A stretch of DNA of 64,000 nucleotides from Membranipora membranacea (lineage: Eukaryota; Bryozoa; Gymnolaemata; Cheilostomatida; Membraniporidae), in the NCBI GenBank assembly GCA_914767715.1, contig OU612066.1, positions 3,477,001 to 3,541,000 on the forward strand. The letters are read 5' to 3'. Made by a program: the position numbers and the translations under genes. Shown piece by piece: positions 40,773 through 52,543 of this stretch (positions within the stretch are counted from its first letter, which is position 1; each line of letters starts with the position of its first letter). The notes under the pieces were generated by a model that was given only the letters and a program-made list of their open reading frames with translations, ran no database searches and was not told where the DNA came from.

Positions 40773-42991
40773 TATATATATTGCGTAGTTATCTCTAAAT
40801 AATCTCACTTATTTGTGGAGATTTGAATTCCAACAAGGTTGTTGGACTTTGTTTAGTGCCTGGAAGTCCAATTAGGTGACACCGGCAGTTGTATTAGAAT
40901 CACAGGCCTTGTAACCAATTGATAGGTTACAGACTTCAATTCACTTCTCTGTCTGGAATGAGAATAGGTCTAGGTCGCTTCAAATTTGGCTTTAACTTTA
41001 GCTTGATACTTTAATTGACCTATCACAATTCTAGTTCAAAGTATCTTTGACTACTCAAAGATAGTAAAATTCTTTATTAGGATGATAATTTTGCAAGGTC
41101 AAAGACTGTGTTAACGACTCTTGAATCCTGATACTCGGTGGTTGTTTACAATTCAATAATTTGATCAAGCGGATGCTTAGTTGAGGTCAATACAACTATT
41201 TATTTTGTTCTAAATTTAGAAGTGAATACAAAATGTCAATTTAAAAATGTAAAAGCATAAAGATTTTAATTTAAAAAAATGATAATAAGCTTTACAAACG
41301 AAAGTATAATTACCAATATATCCTGGGTCCTCTTGCTTATAATATATCCAGTCTCCAAAATGTGAATAATCCAGAGTAAGAATAATTTATGGTAAAATTA
41401 ATTCTCAAATATTTATCTGAATTAAAATCAGATCTATATTACAAAAATGAAGTGCTTTTCCTCCATGTTTCTACTTTTATAATGTGTGTTTGTGTCCGGT
41501 GAGCACTTGTCTTTTTTCATTCAAATTTTCCTCCTTTTATACCCTCCGGTGGTGCTTGCCGAAATCTTTCATCATTTCCAAGACTCTTATCCTTCATCCT
41601 TGTGCTGTTTTATCGCGGGTGTGGTGATGTTCTCCCTGCAAAAAAGATGTTTTGCTCTCAGTCTTTCTTACATCATTGATTGCACGATTGCACCTTATGT
41701 GGAAATAGTACACAAGACAATCTCATTGGCTGAAGCACTATGACACGTAGTCTATTTTAAGCTGAACCTTCGTATTGGCTGTATTATTATGACGCGGGAA
41801 AGGGAAAGACAACTTGTGAAACAGCAGTAAATGGAACTGATATCTAGTTTGTACTGCTGCTGTCACGATAGCTAATAGTGAATGAGTATGTGATGCAACA
41901 TTCAGGGTCAGTTATAAAGAGCAAATATTTGCCATTAACCATGGATGTCATTTGTAAAGGCTGTTCTATATTCTAGCTGAGCTAATGGCATCTGCGGTAA
42001 CCAAGCGTGGCAGTTTTGGGTTGCTCCCTGTTTTTCTCTATGCAATTTGGTTCATAATTTAAACATTACATGCATGGAAAAGAAAAGAAACTGACAAAAG
42101 CCAAAAACTGAAGCTAAGATTAAATTTTAAGTATCATTCTTCCGGAAATGACATGTTTAATGCTATAGCAGATGACGCCATTGTTTCAACAAGTCTTTAA
42201 AATCCTTGGGGTCAATATGTATATATATTTCTCAAACAGTTTAAGTAGATATTACAGACCATTAAGAAATCATCGTCAGAGACTATTGTCTCCAGACGAA
42301 CGGCTTGAGAGGAGGCTTGGGTGTGTTCCAAGGGTGTTGCCTCCAATGTGTCTACTGCATTTTTGCTTACTTAGATACACTTGCCCAGTGTGTCAAGGTT
42401 TGAAAACTGTAAGTTAATTAACAGTTCAAGACTCATAACTCATTCTTGCAAACGGACAAAGACTGTATATTATCATGATGATATTGTTTGATGTCAAACC
42501 AAAAGGAAGGAGGAAGGATGTGAGGTTAACGTTTATTAATGTGATAATGATATATATATTATGTATTTATAGGTGGATGAAGTTCGCTCCTATACTGAAC
42601 TGAAGTGGCTTTGATCGTCAAAAGAACATCAATTATCAATTATATTTATACATATTTTATAACTGCAAATATATGTAAAAAACCTCGAAGAAAAACGTGC
42701 TGGGCTGAGCTTGGAGCTGTTTCCTTTTTTCTGTGCTGACATTACCCAGCTTAGAGTCAGCAACTACTTTGAGTTTTGCATCGCGTAATGCACAAAGCTG
42801 ATGCTGCCCAGCACATTATTTGCTACCCATTAATGCATTGCTGCGAAACATTGGTTGCCCTTTAAATGGCAACCAAAGTTTCACAGCATTGCATAAATGG
42901 GCAGTAAAGAATGTGCCAGGCAACATCAGCTCTGTGCATGACGCGGTGCAAAACTCAATGTAGTTGCTGACTCTAAGATGGGTAACACTTC

Positions 42992-43190
42992 GGTAACCGG
43001 ACATATTGCCACTGTTCACTTTGCCACCCATTCACTTTGCCACTGTTTATTTGGCCACAATTTAGTTTGCCACTATACACATTGCCACTATTCATATTGC
43101 CACCACTTTATAATGCCATCATTCAAATTGCCAATTATCATTTTGCCACTTGTTATTTTGCCACTGGACAGATTGCCACTCCAATACTCA
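42992..43190. repeat. Left terminal TTGCCAC array
   Basis: About a dozen TTGCCAC or TGGCCAC motifs spaced 13-20 bp apart, such as TTCACTTTGCCACCCATTC and TTTAGTTTGCCACTATAC. Regular subterminal motifs of this kind are often transposase-binding sites. The array makes a spurious His/Cys/Leu-rich open frame, which is not a gene. Confidence 0.85.
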
Positions 43191-44312
43191 ACAAGAAAAG
43201 AAATCCGACAAATTAACCATCCATCAGTGGAAACTTTTTGATGGTAGGTAGCAGGCCTATAAAATATTCATTAGACCGAAAACAGTATGATTACAGGGAC
43301 ACATTTTGACTAATATTTTCATCCTGGTGTGTGTATTGCTCCGTCGCCATACTAGTTTTGTGGTATGATTTTATTTTATGATGATAGTTTTGTTTTCTAG
43401 TTCATAGAAAATATTTTCTAAAATTTTATAGAGGTGCTTTGAAAGGGCAACCCACCAAAGTTTGGTAAAATTGATAACTGCAGCCATAGTCCACGGGCGA
43501 ATATTACCACCGACGACTCACGACAAGTTGTGGGTTCAATTAGAATTTCAAAAAATTATTTAATGAATTTTTTTTTAAATATATATTTTAGTTTTTCCTT
43601 GTAGATTTTCATACTTAAACATCTTATTATGAGAAACATTATTTTCGGATGATATTTTTGCCAATAAAAAAAAGATATATCTAAAGCTAACTAATAATTA
43701 ATTCTGAGCAAGAATATACATGTTTGCAAATTATGATGCTGACGCTCTTGAGGTACCACGTTACATATACATAATTTCATAAGGGCATCTGTAAGCAACA
43801 TGCCTCTTAAATTGGTCATAATAATATTTTTTTAATTATCTTGATTAGGTAGACGAGCAAGACAGCATTGATATCTCTGTAATCAGATACAGTTATAAGA
43901 CAGCATATGATAGCGTTACATGTAATGGGGTGCAAGGCTGATAGAGTGATTAATTAGTATTTTTATCAGGCGGCCGACAACGAAAACAGGTAATTGTTAG
44001 AAAGAGAATAAATTGTAAGGAAGAGTATATAGTAGTTATAGCACAATAGTTGTAAATGAACACAAGAAGTTGTCACATGATTAGGGGGTGGGAGATTCAC
44101 TCATAGAGTTTCAAACTCAAAAGACTGCATGCATAGGATGTACTGTACAAGCTATCAGGGTAGCAGAGATAATATAGAGAGTAATCTTCTCTTTAGATCT
44201 GAGAAGATAACTCCAGTATTCTAATTAATGTCATCTTAAAAATCTCCCATTATCAAGTGTTTTGATCGGCTATCAAGTTATTTAGTTATCATTTAAAAGA
44301 GAGTCAATCTAT

Positions 44313-44606
44313 TTGCAGTTAAAGATTCAGGTTAAGCATATGGGAAATTTAGCCGCCCATCAGTCTGTTTGGTCACTAATCGAAACATTACAGCTGGAGG
44401 ATGTTTACCAGAGAACGGAGCTGGATAAGATTAGGATTGGTGAGGCGCTTCACAGACGGGTGAGGCGGCAGACAAGGGAACTGCAGCGAAGGCTTCAGAG
44501 GCTATGCGTACAGAGAGGCGAAGGAGTGATTAACATTCCTGAGTTCGTACGCGCTATTGGCCACAACATAAGGTTTGGTGTGGTTCAGCGGGAGAATGAT
44601 GATTGA
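44313..44606 (+). CDS. Short frame resembling the C-terminal end of a MULE transposase
   Basis: 97 codons, basic and helical: NLAAHQSVWSLIETLQLEDV, then RRVRRQTRELQRRLQRLCVQ and ending DD. The H-x-x-x-W-x-x-I-x-x-L-x-x-E pattern followed by a Gln/Arg-rich helix is common at the end of Mutator-like transposases. No DDE core or zinc finger is visible upstream, so it would be only a remnant. The match is from memory of family patterns. Confidence 0.35.
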   Translation: MQLKIQVKHMGNLAAHQSVWSLIETLQLEDVYQRTELDKIRIGEALHRRVRRQTRELQRRLQRLCVQRGEGVINIPEFVRAIGHNIRFGVVQRENDD

Positions 44607-45773
44607 GTTTCTCTCTCGATCTCAGGCTCTCAGGGTCATAACATTTGCACCAATTCATTCAGGCAACATACTCCTAAGTAAACCAGTTAAAATTTATGAG
44701 TCATTAGTGGGTTTGTGTGTATGCATAATTTAGTACAATCTTCATTCTATATTTACAGGAGAGTTTGTCCTGTTTTTACCCGTTTCTAGTTCATATTACT
44801 TACTTGCTACAGCTTTTTGTCTTCTGTGTACGGTCTTTACTATGGATTAGGAGGCGTTGGGACAGGAAAATGTATTAATCCATGAACGCTAACTAAGTTT
44901 CTCTCTGGATTGCAGACTTCACAATATATTCCTAAGTTAAATTTTATATGTTAAATTTATACCGCTTACATTTTATATGTTATTAGTAGATTTGTTTGCC
45001 TAAAAATTAGAAGAATCATTCGATAGACAGGAAAGTTCTACCTGTTTTTACCCATAGCAGTGTATATTACTTGCTACAGCTTTTTGTTTCTCACTGCGTT
45101 TCATACCCAAGAATTGTCTGACAATTCTGTACAATTCTAGAATTGTCAGAAACTGACCTATATATCATTACCCAACCAGCAACCATTATTGTGTAATTAA
45201 CCCTGCCTGGTAAATAAATTACTTTCATTATTGCTATTGTATAGTCATAGTATAAGCCTTTACAGTTCTAGTCAATATCATACATTTGGATTGACATTGT
45301 ATTCAATGAGTTTGTATTTAGATGACCAGGCAAGGTATGCTGTAATGAATAGATATTGCTGTGAAGGTAGCATCAAAATCTATATTGCGGGAGGCCCAGG
45401 CTCAAATCCCCGCCGGGGCAAATCTTTTCCTTTCGTTTCATCATGATGGAAAATGAAAGCATTCCATTCGAATTGTTGGCTCACAATTTTTGTAAGCGCA
45501 GAAAACTCTTAGTAATGAGTATGATGACCCGACAAAATACTTAGGTTCAACTCTTCTGTGTTGTACCATACCCTACGTTATATTTTATGCAATCTGTTAA
45601 TATTGGCAGCAACTGCATAAATAGAATACATCAGCTAAACTATGCTAGCAGAATTATCAGAAAACTTTGCTACTAATATAAATGTACAACATCGCTCCCA
45701 AGATGAGCGAGGAATTACTTTGTATCAACTGTCCTACATGCCTAAGTGGAGAGAAGTGATATGTGAATGAGGC

Positions 45774-46187
45774 CAGGGGCGTATATTCAAAAAAATTTCA
45801 CTCACTGACTTTTCAGAGATGAGCATAATGATCGGGCACAGCCCGATCCACACGCCGTAGGCGTGGCGGGGAGGGTGTGGGAGGGGCGCTAAAGCGCCCT
45901 CCCACCACGGAAATTTTTGCATATCGATAGCAAAATAGTGCAAGCAGAGAGGTATTTCAATGGCTCACTGAGCTGTTGGGTACTTTCAGAAAACAACTCA
46001 ATAGCAGTAGAAGATTAAGGTAAAAATGCTCCAGTTATAAAGCACCCATTTGAAAAAAAAATGTCCTTGATGGGATTCGACCCACAACAATCTTTTCAAC
46101 AGTGATTATTAGGCGGACGCTCTACACACTGAGCTATTCAGCCACTTACGGAAATCCGTGGGCCGTGAGTGGTAATATACGCCACTG
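45774..46187 (-). mobile_element. hAT-type MITE carrying a tRNA-like core, copy 2
   Basis: Ends CAGGGGCGTATATT and AATATACGCCACTG; exact 8-bp target duplication AATGAGGC at 45766-45773 and 46188-46195. Inverted relative to the copy at 24263-24632 and about 45 bp longer, with an extra GC-rich segment near 45850-45905. It is absent from the same place in the other arm (about 49230), which gives the empty site. Confidence 0.92.
46072..46146 (-). ncRNA. tRNA-like sequence inside hAT MITE copy 2
   Basis: On the minus strand, A-box-like AATAGCTCAGTGTGTAGAGC and B-box-like GGGTCGAATCCC (one change from the consensus GGTTCGANTCC). Same arrangement as in MITE copy 1. Confidence 0.5.
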
Positions 46188-47570
46188 AATGAGGCCATAT
46201 TATCCACAGAACCACTGACTGCGGAAAACATGCTGACTGATGCTAAAAAAACTCAAACTTGGTGTCAAAGCAAGTAGTATGAGTACTGATTATTGGCATA
46301 TTCTAAACTACGCTCCTTGTGATTATTGAGAGTGAATGGCTTTCAGCTATTTCTATTTGTTGGCCAAAGATGCTCTGAGCATGGAGTTAGCTCTGAATGT
46401 TATGGTATGTGGGCTGAGGGAGGCAAAGGTAAATCAACTATCTTAAGCCTGGTATATATTCATTACCTGTCTACAAAGGAGCTCTTGATGTTATACTATA
46501 TCATTCCCAGCCATCTCAGTTATATGGTGTACAGGAAGCAATTTTGGCATATTTCTTTCTCACTCTTGGATGGTAGTTCCCTAGTAGGTGTTGGCACTAG
46601 TACAGATAGTATTAAAATGTTAGACTAGTGGCAACACCGTTTAAAGTAATAAATTTTAATCTGTCAGCTTGAGTGCCACAAGCAGGGAGGTTAGCCAATC
46701 ACAGGCATAATTACATAACTACCTTGATATCATTGTTGTCAAAATTTTTAATTGTACAATTAAGTATAATTAACACTGTTTGTTAATCCTTCATACACAT
46801 TCCATTGCACTTGTAACAAGTCATTATGACACAATTGTGGAATCAGAGAGACAGGAGTTATTGTAAGCTGACCTAACTTCCTGTCTTTTGCTGCTGATAA
46901 TGAATGCGGTGAGTTTTGAATTTCGTGAATATTCATTTTTATAATGATGGCTGTTTGAGTGTAATTGCAATCATGAGCATTCTTTGTCAGAAGAGTGAGG
47001 GGTGGGAAATTGTAACATTTTATGCAAAATACTAGATAATCGTCCAAATTCCATTTGTATATTTTTATCAAATTATTTCACCAAACTCTGCTTCAAAGCT
47101 CATCATTGTACAGAGTTATTATGCCAAGAAAGAGATTGCCTCGCAAAAAAACCTTAAATTCTCTGGCGCCCTTATTCTCCAGTATTTACAAAAAAAGTTT
47201 CATTGATTTTCCGCGCTTCTTGGTCAACTTCAAGAGTTGAGCCAGCATTATATGATAATCTGTGTGTTTATGCCCAGGGTTGTCCATTTTTAAATCTACT
47301 GGTACCTTATAAGTTCTTTGAAGGTTGCCTATGAATGCCAGTGTAAACAAAATTAACATTCTTACTGGCTTATCTTGATTATGACTGCATGGGTAAATAA
47401 CTTGGATACCAACAATACATCCAATTATGCTTGGCTAAGATGTTGATGTCAAGTGAAAGGTAAATAGTAAATAGACACTGTGAGAATCTTGTTCAAATTC
47501 AATAATAAGCTAATCTCATTGAAAATGATCAGACAGACAGATCAAACTGTACACTGTAGCCATTAATTGC

Positions 47571-47883
47571 ATGCATCAAAGAGTTTGATATGTTAAAGGT
47601 TCTATCAACCTGAAATTCCAATCATTTCAACAAATTCAGATTAGGGGCTTGCAGGGCCATTACAGCTGTTAAATTTTAAAGCGATAAATTATTGCCTGGA
47701 CAGCCTCTTGGCAGATAATCTTTCAAAGCTCTCAGATTATTATTATCGGCTGCATTGATAAATTTAGAATTTACAGTGACCACCAGACATTCTGAACAAA
47801 CGAGTTCTATTGTGTCATTGAATGAATGATAGGCCTGTTTGATTTACTCATGCTTCTCTCTACTCATATACCATAAAATTCAA
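47571..47883. other. Central spacer of the inverted repeat
   Basis: About 313 bp of single-copy sequence between the two arms. No gene or motif is recognised. Confidence 0.7.
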
Positions 47884-49921
47884 TTAATGGCTACAATGTA
47901 CAGTTTAATCTGCCTGATCATTTTCAATGAGATTAGCTTATTGAATTTGAACAAGATTCCCACAGTGTCATTTGCCAATTGTTTACCTTTCAATTGACAT
48001 CAACATCTTAGCCAAGCATAATTGGATGTATTGTTGGTATCCAAGTTATTTACCCATGAAGTCATAATCAAGATAAGCCAGTCAGAATGTTCATTTTGCT
48101 TACACTGGCATTCATAGTCGACCATCAAAGAACTTATAAGGTACCAGTAGATTTAAAAATAGACAACCCTGGGCATAAACACACAGATTATCATATAATG
48201 CTGGCTCAACTCTTGAAGTTGACAAAGAAGCGCGGAAAATCAATGACACTTTTTTGTAAATACTGGAGAATAAGGGCGCCAGAGAATTTAAGGTTTTTTT
48301 GCGAGGCAATCTCATTCTTGGCATAATAACTCTGTACAATGATGAGCTTTGAAGCAGAGTTTGGTGAAATAATTTGATAAAAATATACAAATGGAATTTG
48401 GATAATTATCTAGTATTTTGCATAAAATGTTACAACTTCCCGCCCCCTCACTCTTCCGTCAAAGAATGGTCATGATTGCACTTACACCCAAACAACCATC
48501 ATTATAAAAATGAATATTCGCGAAATTCAAAACTCACCGCATTCATTATCAGCAGCAAAAGACAGGAAGTTAGGTCAGCTTACAATGACTCCTGTCTCTC
48601 TGATTCCACAAGTGTGTCATGATGACTTGCTACAAGTGCAATGGAATGTGTGTGAAGGATTAACAAACAGTGTTAATTATACTTAATTGGACAATTAAAA
48701 ATTTTGACAACAAAGATATCAAGGTAGTTATGTAATTATGCCTGTTATTGGCCAACCTCCCTGCTTGTGGCACTCAAGCTGACAGATTAAAATTTATTAC
48801 ATTAAATGGTGTTGCCACTAGTCTATCATTTTAATACTATCTGTACTAGTGCCAACACCTACTAGGGGACTACCATCCAAGAGTGAGAGAGAAATATGCC
48901 AAAATTGTTTCCTGTACACCATATAACTGAGATGGCTGAGAATGACATAGTATAACATCAAGAGCTCCTTTGTAGACAGGTAATGAATATATACCAGGCT
49001 TAGGATAGTTGATTTACCTTTGCCTCCCTCAGCCCACATACCATAACATTCAGAGCTAACTCCATGCTCAGAGCATCTTTGGCTAACAAATAGAAATAGC
49101 CGAAAGTCATTCATTCTCAATAATCACAATGTGCGTAGTTTAGAGTATGCCAATACTTACTGTGACACCAAGTTTGAATTTTTTTTAGCATCAGTCAGCA
49201 TATTTTCAGTGGTCAGTGGTTCTGTGGATAATATGGCCTCATTCACATATCACTTTTCTCCACTTAGGCATGTAGGACAGTTGATACAAAGTAATTCCTC
49301 GCTCATCTTGGGAGCGATGTTGTACATTTATATTAGTAGCGAAGTTTTCTGGTAATTCTGCTAGCATAGTTTAGCTGATGTATTCTATTTATGCATTTGC
49401 TGCCAATATTAACAGATTGCATAAAATATAACGTAGGGTATGGTACAACACAGAAGAGTTGAAAATAAGTATTTTGTCGGGTCATCATACTCATTACTAA
49501 GAGTTTTCTGTGCTTACAAATATTGTGAGCCAACATTTCGAATGGAATGCTTTCACTTTTTATCATAATGAAACAAAAAAAGAAAAGATTTGCCCCGGCG
49601 GGGATTTGAACCTGGGCCTCCCGCAATATAGATTTTGATGCTACCTTGCACAGCAATATCTATTCATTACAGCATATCTTGTCTGGTCATCTAAATACAA
49701 ACTCATTGAATACAATGTCAATCCAATTGTATGATATTGACTAGAACTGTAAAGGCTTATACTATGACTATACAATAGCGATAATGAAAGTAATTTATTT
49801 AGCAGGCAGGGTTAATTACACAATAATGGTTGCTGGTTGGGCAATGATATATAGGTCAGGTTCTGACAATTCTAGAATTGTACAGAATTGTCAGACAATT
49901 CTTGGGTATGAAACGCAGTGT
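47884..49921. repeat. Right arm of the ~4.8 kb inverted repeat
   Basis: About 2.04 kb, the inverted copy of 45094-47570 without the hAT MITE. Contains the reverse-strand versions of the same short frames (49120-48818 with MWAEGGKGKSTILSLVYIHY, and 48390-48112 with MPRMRLPRKKTLNSLAPLFS). Differences from the left arm are scattered single bases and a few indels. Confidence 0.9.
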
Positions 49922-50749
49922 CTGTTTATGCCACGGATTAGGTGTCCTCGCTGCAGGACAATAAAATATCAAATCATGAATACAATAAAACGGGTAAACA
50001 AGTTGCACAGGTAATAGTAACAGTAACGGGTGTACGTAGAGGAAAGGAAGCCAATTGAATATGCAGCAAACGATAAGCTCTATTAAGACGCATAGTAAGA
50101 TTGTGACTTTACTGTGGAGTATATCTTACCCATGGAGGTATTTTTATATGACGCTCAAGTCAATTTCTCAAATATATATATTATTGCTATTGGCTATCAT
50201 ATCATTCTAAGTAAGTGAATGTTTTTCTTACAATGCCATAATGAACAAAAACAAACAGGACAAAAAAATCATTGAGTTGTATAGCAATGATAAAAATGAA
50301 CACAGAGACATAAAATATATTGGGTATTTGGGTCATATCTTATCGCAACAGTACGTTTCAACAAAAGTATGGGTCAGAGGTATCAGAGGGCACTTAGAAA
50401 CACCTATAACTTACCTATAAACAGTCTTGTCAAGTGCATGTGCTTTACGTGAGGGATGTGCATATAAGCAGATGAGATTATAAAGTGCGACCCCTCTTTT
50501 CCTATGTAGCTGAAGGCTTTTAGGTAGGACTTCATTGGGTGATGTACGGCCACAAAATCCAAATCCAGGCGAAGGCCCCTTGATTAAGAGTCATGGAGAC
50601 ATGAAACGAACTAAATGTCTCAGTTTTCAGTTTTTGGCAGTTTATTGCATACAGGTTAAAAAATAAAAGCAAAGAGTCAGTCTGATAGCCTGAGGCTAGC
50701 CATAAGACTGCCTGTATGTAAGGATCACAATGACTTCCCACCAAACCAA

Positions 50750-50976
50750 CAAGGCAAGTCGGCAAATTGAACAGTGGCAAAATGAAAAGTGGCAAAATGC
50801 GCGGTGGCAATATGAATTGTGGCAAACTGTGAGTTGGCAAAGTAAACAGTGGCAAAGTGAATGGGTGGCAAACTGTGGGTGGCATTATGAGTGGTGGCAA
50901 ACTAAATTGTGGCAAAATAAACAGTGGCAAAGTGAATTGGTGGCAAAGTGAACAGTGGCAATCTATAGCGGATTCG
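50750..50976. repeat. Right terminal GTGGCAA array
   Basis: About fourteen GTGGCAA/GTTGGCAA motifs spaced 13-20 bp, the inverted counterpart of 42992-43190. The outermost 100 bp pair well with the left end. Confidence 0.85.
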
Positions 50977-51599
50977 ACACTTCAGTTTAGGGGAGGTTCC
51001 AAGACATTGCAGTAATAATGATAGAGCACAAGCTAAATAATAACAGGAACAGGAAACTGCTCTGTGGTATTCTATTTTAGCTGAGTTTGAGTACCTGATG
51101 GATGAAATGTTCCATAAGAATTCTGGCTGAATAATCATCCGAATTAGATTTTATCTTTTCCCCTATGCAGAAGATGCAATCTGCTATCAATCAATGAGAA
51201 GTTGTTTGAAACCCTGGTTGCCCTTTAATAGATTTACTGTATGGTACAATTTTAACACATCCTGTGCTTGTTAATGGAGTGCCACTACTAAAAAAAAGCA
51301 CTTACAAGCTGAAGATTCAGTACCCTTAATTAATGCATCACCCTTCCCACTGACAACCTTTAAAAAAAACCTTTATCACCCTGCCAGTCCAGTCATGTCT
51401 AATAAATAGCAATGCGAATACCTAAGAAACAAAAAGCTCATTTTGATTCTAGGGATCTTAGTAATAATTATGATTGAACTGAAGTGGTATATCATTATCA
51501 ACCATTGATATTCACTATGTTCCCATATTTCGAAGGATTTGCCCACTCCCATTTCCAATGATGAGTGCTAACAATTTCCATGATGAAATGAACATGAAA

Positions 51600-51748
51600 A
51601 GACATCTGCTGCAGCCGGGATTCGAACACAGGCATCCAGCATCAAAGTCCATTGAAGTCATTGTGTGCAGGAGCGCTATCCATGCACTATCCATGCACTA
51701 TCCATGCACTATCCATGCACTATCCATGCACTATCCATGCCCTATCCA
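51600..51748. repeat. tRNA-like segment fused to an 11-bp tandem array
   Basis: On the minus strand 51627-51612 reads TGTTCGAATCCCGG, a near-perfect B box. At 51675-51748 the unit CCATGCACTAT repeats about six times and ends beside a displaced fragment of exon 17 (CATATACTTACGTTGTCATA at 51747). The array may have grown from the 5' part of a tRNA-like SINE. Confidence 0.6.
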
Positions 51749-51850
51749 TATACTTACGTTGTCATAATACAGCTAAGAAGAACGATACATGCCAGATCAG
51801 TCAGTACATGTCTCTCAGTGTGACTGATGTCATGTCAGCATATGATAACA
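51747..51850 (+). pseudogene. Extra partial copy of exon 17
   Basis: Closely matches the second half of exon 17 (ATACTTACGTTGTCATAATA, AAGAAGAACGATACATGCC, CAGTACATGTCTCTCAGTG) but follows the 11-bp array and precedes exon 18 of copy B. As 37246-37377 already supplies this part, it is a second copy of the segment. Confidence 0.6.
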
Positions 51851-51965
51851 TTGTGAATGTGATAACTGCATCGAGTTGAAGATTCAAAGCTGTCTTATGT
51901 CTTCAAGCTATTTTATGAAATCAAACCTGGTGAAAAACCTTTGCTGCCATTGTCGCCTGTTGTAG

Positions 51966-52166
51966 GAAATCATTGGTAGATGGTACATGTGTTGACCAGT
52001 GTGATAAAGGGTAATACCCTCAAACTGAGGGAGGTGACTTTGGATCATACTGCCAACAGTGCGACACTTCCTGTCTTACATGTAACGGCCCTGCGGCTGA
52101 TCAATGTACAAGCTGCTCTGGGCTTTCCCTGCAGGAAGGCAAATGTTTATCAGACTGCCTAAGCGG
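51966..52166 (+). pseudogene. Copy B exon 18, nonsense
   Basis: Reads GKSLVDGTCVDQCDKG then TAA at 52012-52014, where copy A has GYYP. Beyond the stop the frame goes on with GSYCQQCDTSCLTCNGPAAD-like sequence. Splice sites are kept. Confidence 0.8.
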
Positions 52167-52543
52167 GTATGACAACAAAACAAACATGATATAATTTCCA
52201 CCCAAAAAATTCATTTGTCCATTCATTCATTTGTTCAGCCATTTTCCCAATCGTTCTTCATTTGTTTGTTAGTTTGCAAATTCGTTCATTTGGTAACAGA
52301 AAAAAAATCATCATTGAAGGATGCATCATAGGATGTTATTAAGTGCAGTTAGTAATTAAACTTTGAAATAACCATGATATCAAAATCTTGCTAATGAAGC
52401 GCCTTAATTTAGACTTTTTCTAATAAATATGATGATTATTGACTTGGGGTGTTCTACCCCTTTTTTGCTATGCAGACAACCCGCAGACAATGGCTGGTAC
52501 AGTGATATAGACCCACTATTATATGTATTGTTTGTCATTGCAG

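Larger units (their letters stand above)
37734..42743. other. ~5 kb insertion within the first MITE unit
   Basis: The outer sequence begins GCTGTGAGGAACGGAAAAGG, a segment partly repeated at 37780 (TATGCTGTGAGGAACAG), and ends CTGTGCTGACATT. I see no clean target duplication or terminal repeat. It contains family R1 copy 2 and otherwise unassigned AT-rich sequence, including a short unrecognised frame at 42172-42417 (RLLSPDERLERRLGCVPRV). Confidence 0.45.
45094..47570. repeat. Left arm of a ~4.8 kb inverted repeat
   Basis: Reverse complement of 47884-49921 from the outer end (CACTGCGTTTCATACCC) to the inner end (CCATTAATTG). Net length without the hAT insertion at 45774-46195 is about 2.05 kb. 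It carries a tRNA-like 3' end (GGCCCAGGCTCAAATCCCC at 45388-45406). An about 100-codon frame at 46326-46628 (MWAEGGKGKSTILSLVYIHY) recurs in the other arm. Confidence 0.9.
42992..50976. mobile_element. ~8 kb candidate MULE/fold-back DNA transposon
   Basis: Inserted in a MITE with a 7-bp duplication ACACTTC (42985-42991 and 50977-50983). Both ends are arrays of TTGCCAC motifs in inverted orientation (42992-43190 and 50750-50976) and share long stretches such as ATTGCCACTGTTCACTTTGC. It holds a 97-codon frame (44313-44606) that recalls the C-terminal end of Mutator-like transposases, and a pair of ~2 kb inverted arms (45094-47570, 47884-49921). MULEs usually make 8-10 bp duplications, so class is uncertain. 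Confidence 0.65.
37471..51228. mobile_element. Second TTAA MITE inverted dimer, split by two large insertions
   Basis: Unit 1: 37471-37733 plus 42744-42865. Unit 2, inverted and sharing the TTAA at 42862-42865: 42862-42991 plus 50984-51228. Together they rebuild the same dimer arrangement as at 25757-26347. The break in unit 1 holds about 37734-42743; the break in unit 2 holds 42992-50983 and shows the 7-bp duplication ACACTTC. Confidence 0.85.

Noticed and set aside
42978-43241. His/Cys/Leu-rich 87-residue open frame
   Set aside because: It is created by the TTGCCAC motif array at the transposon end; periodic low complexity, no splice or family support.
46326-46628. Possible Walker A motif (AEGGKGKST) suggesting an ATPase
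   Set aside because: Only a loose match to [AG]xxxxGK[ST], no Walker B or other ATPase motif, and the frame is about 100 codons in a repeat.
50532-50951. Open frames on both strands with repeated LPLF/LPTH or QWQNEKWQ patterns
   Set aside because: Translations of the GTGGCAA terminal array, not genes.
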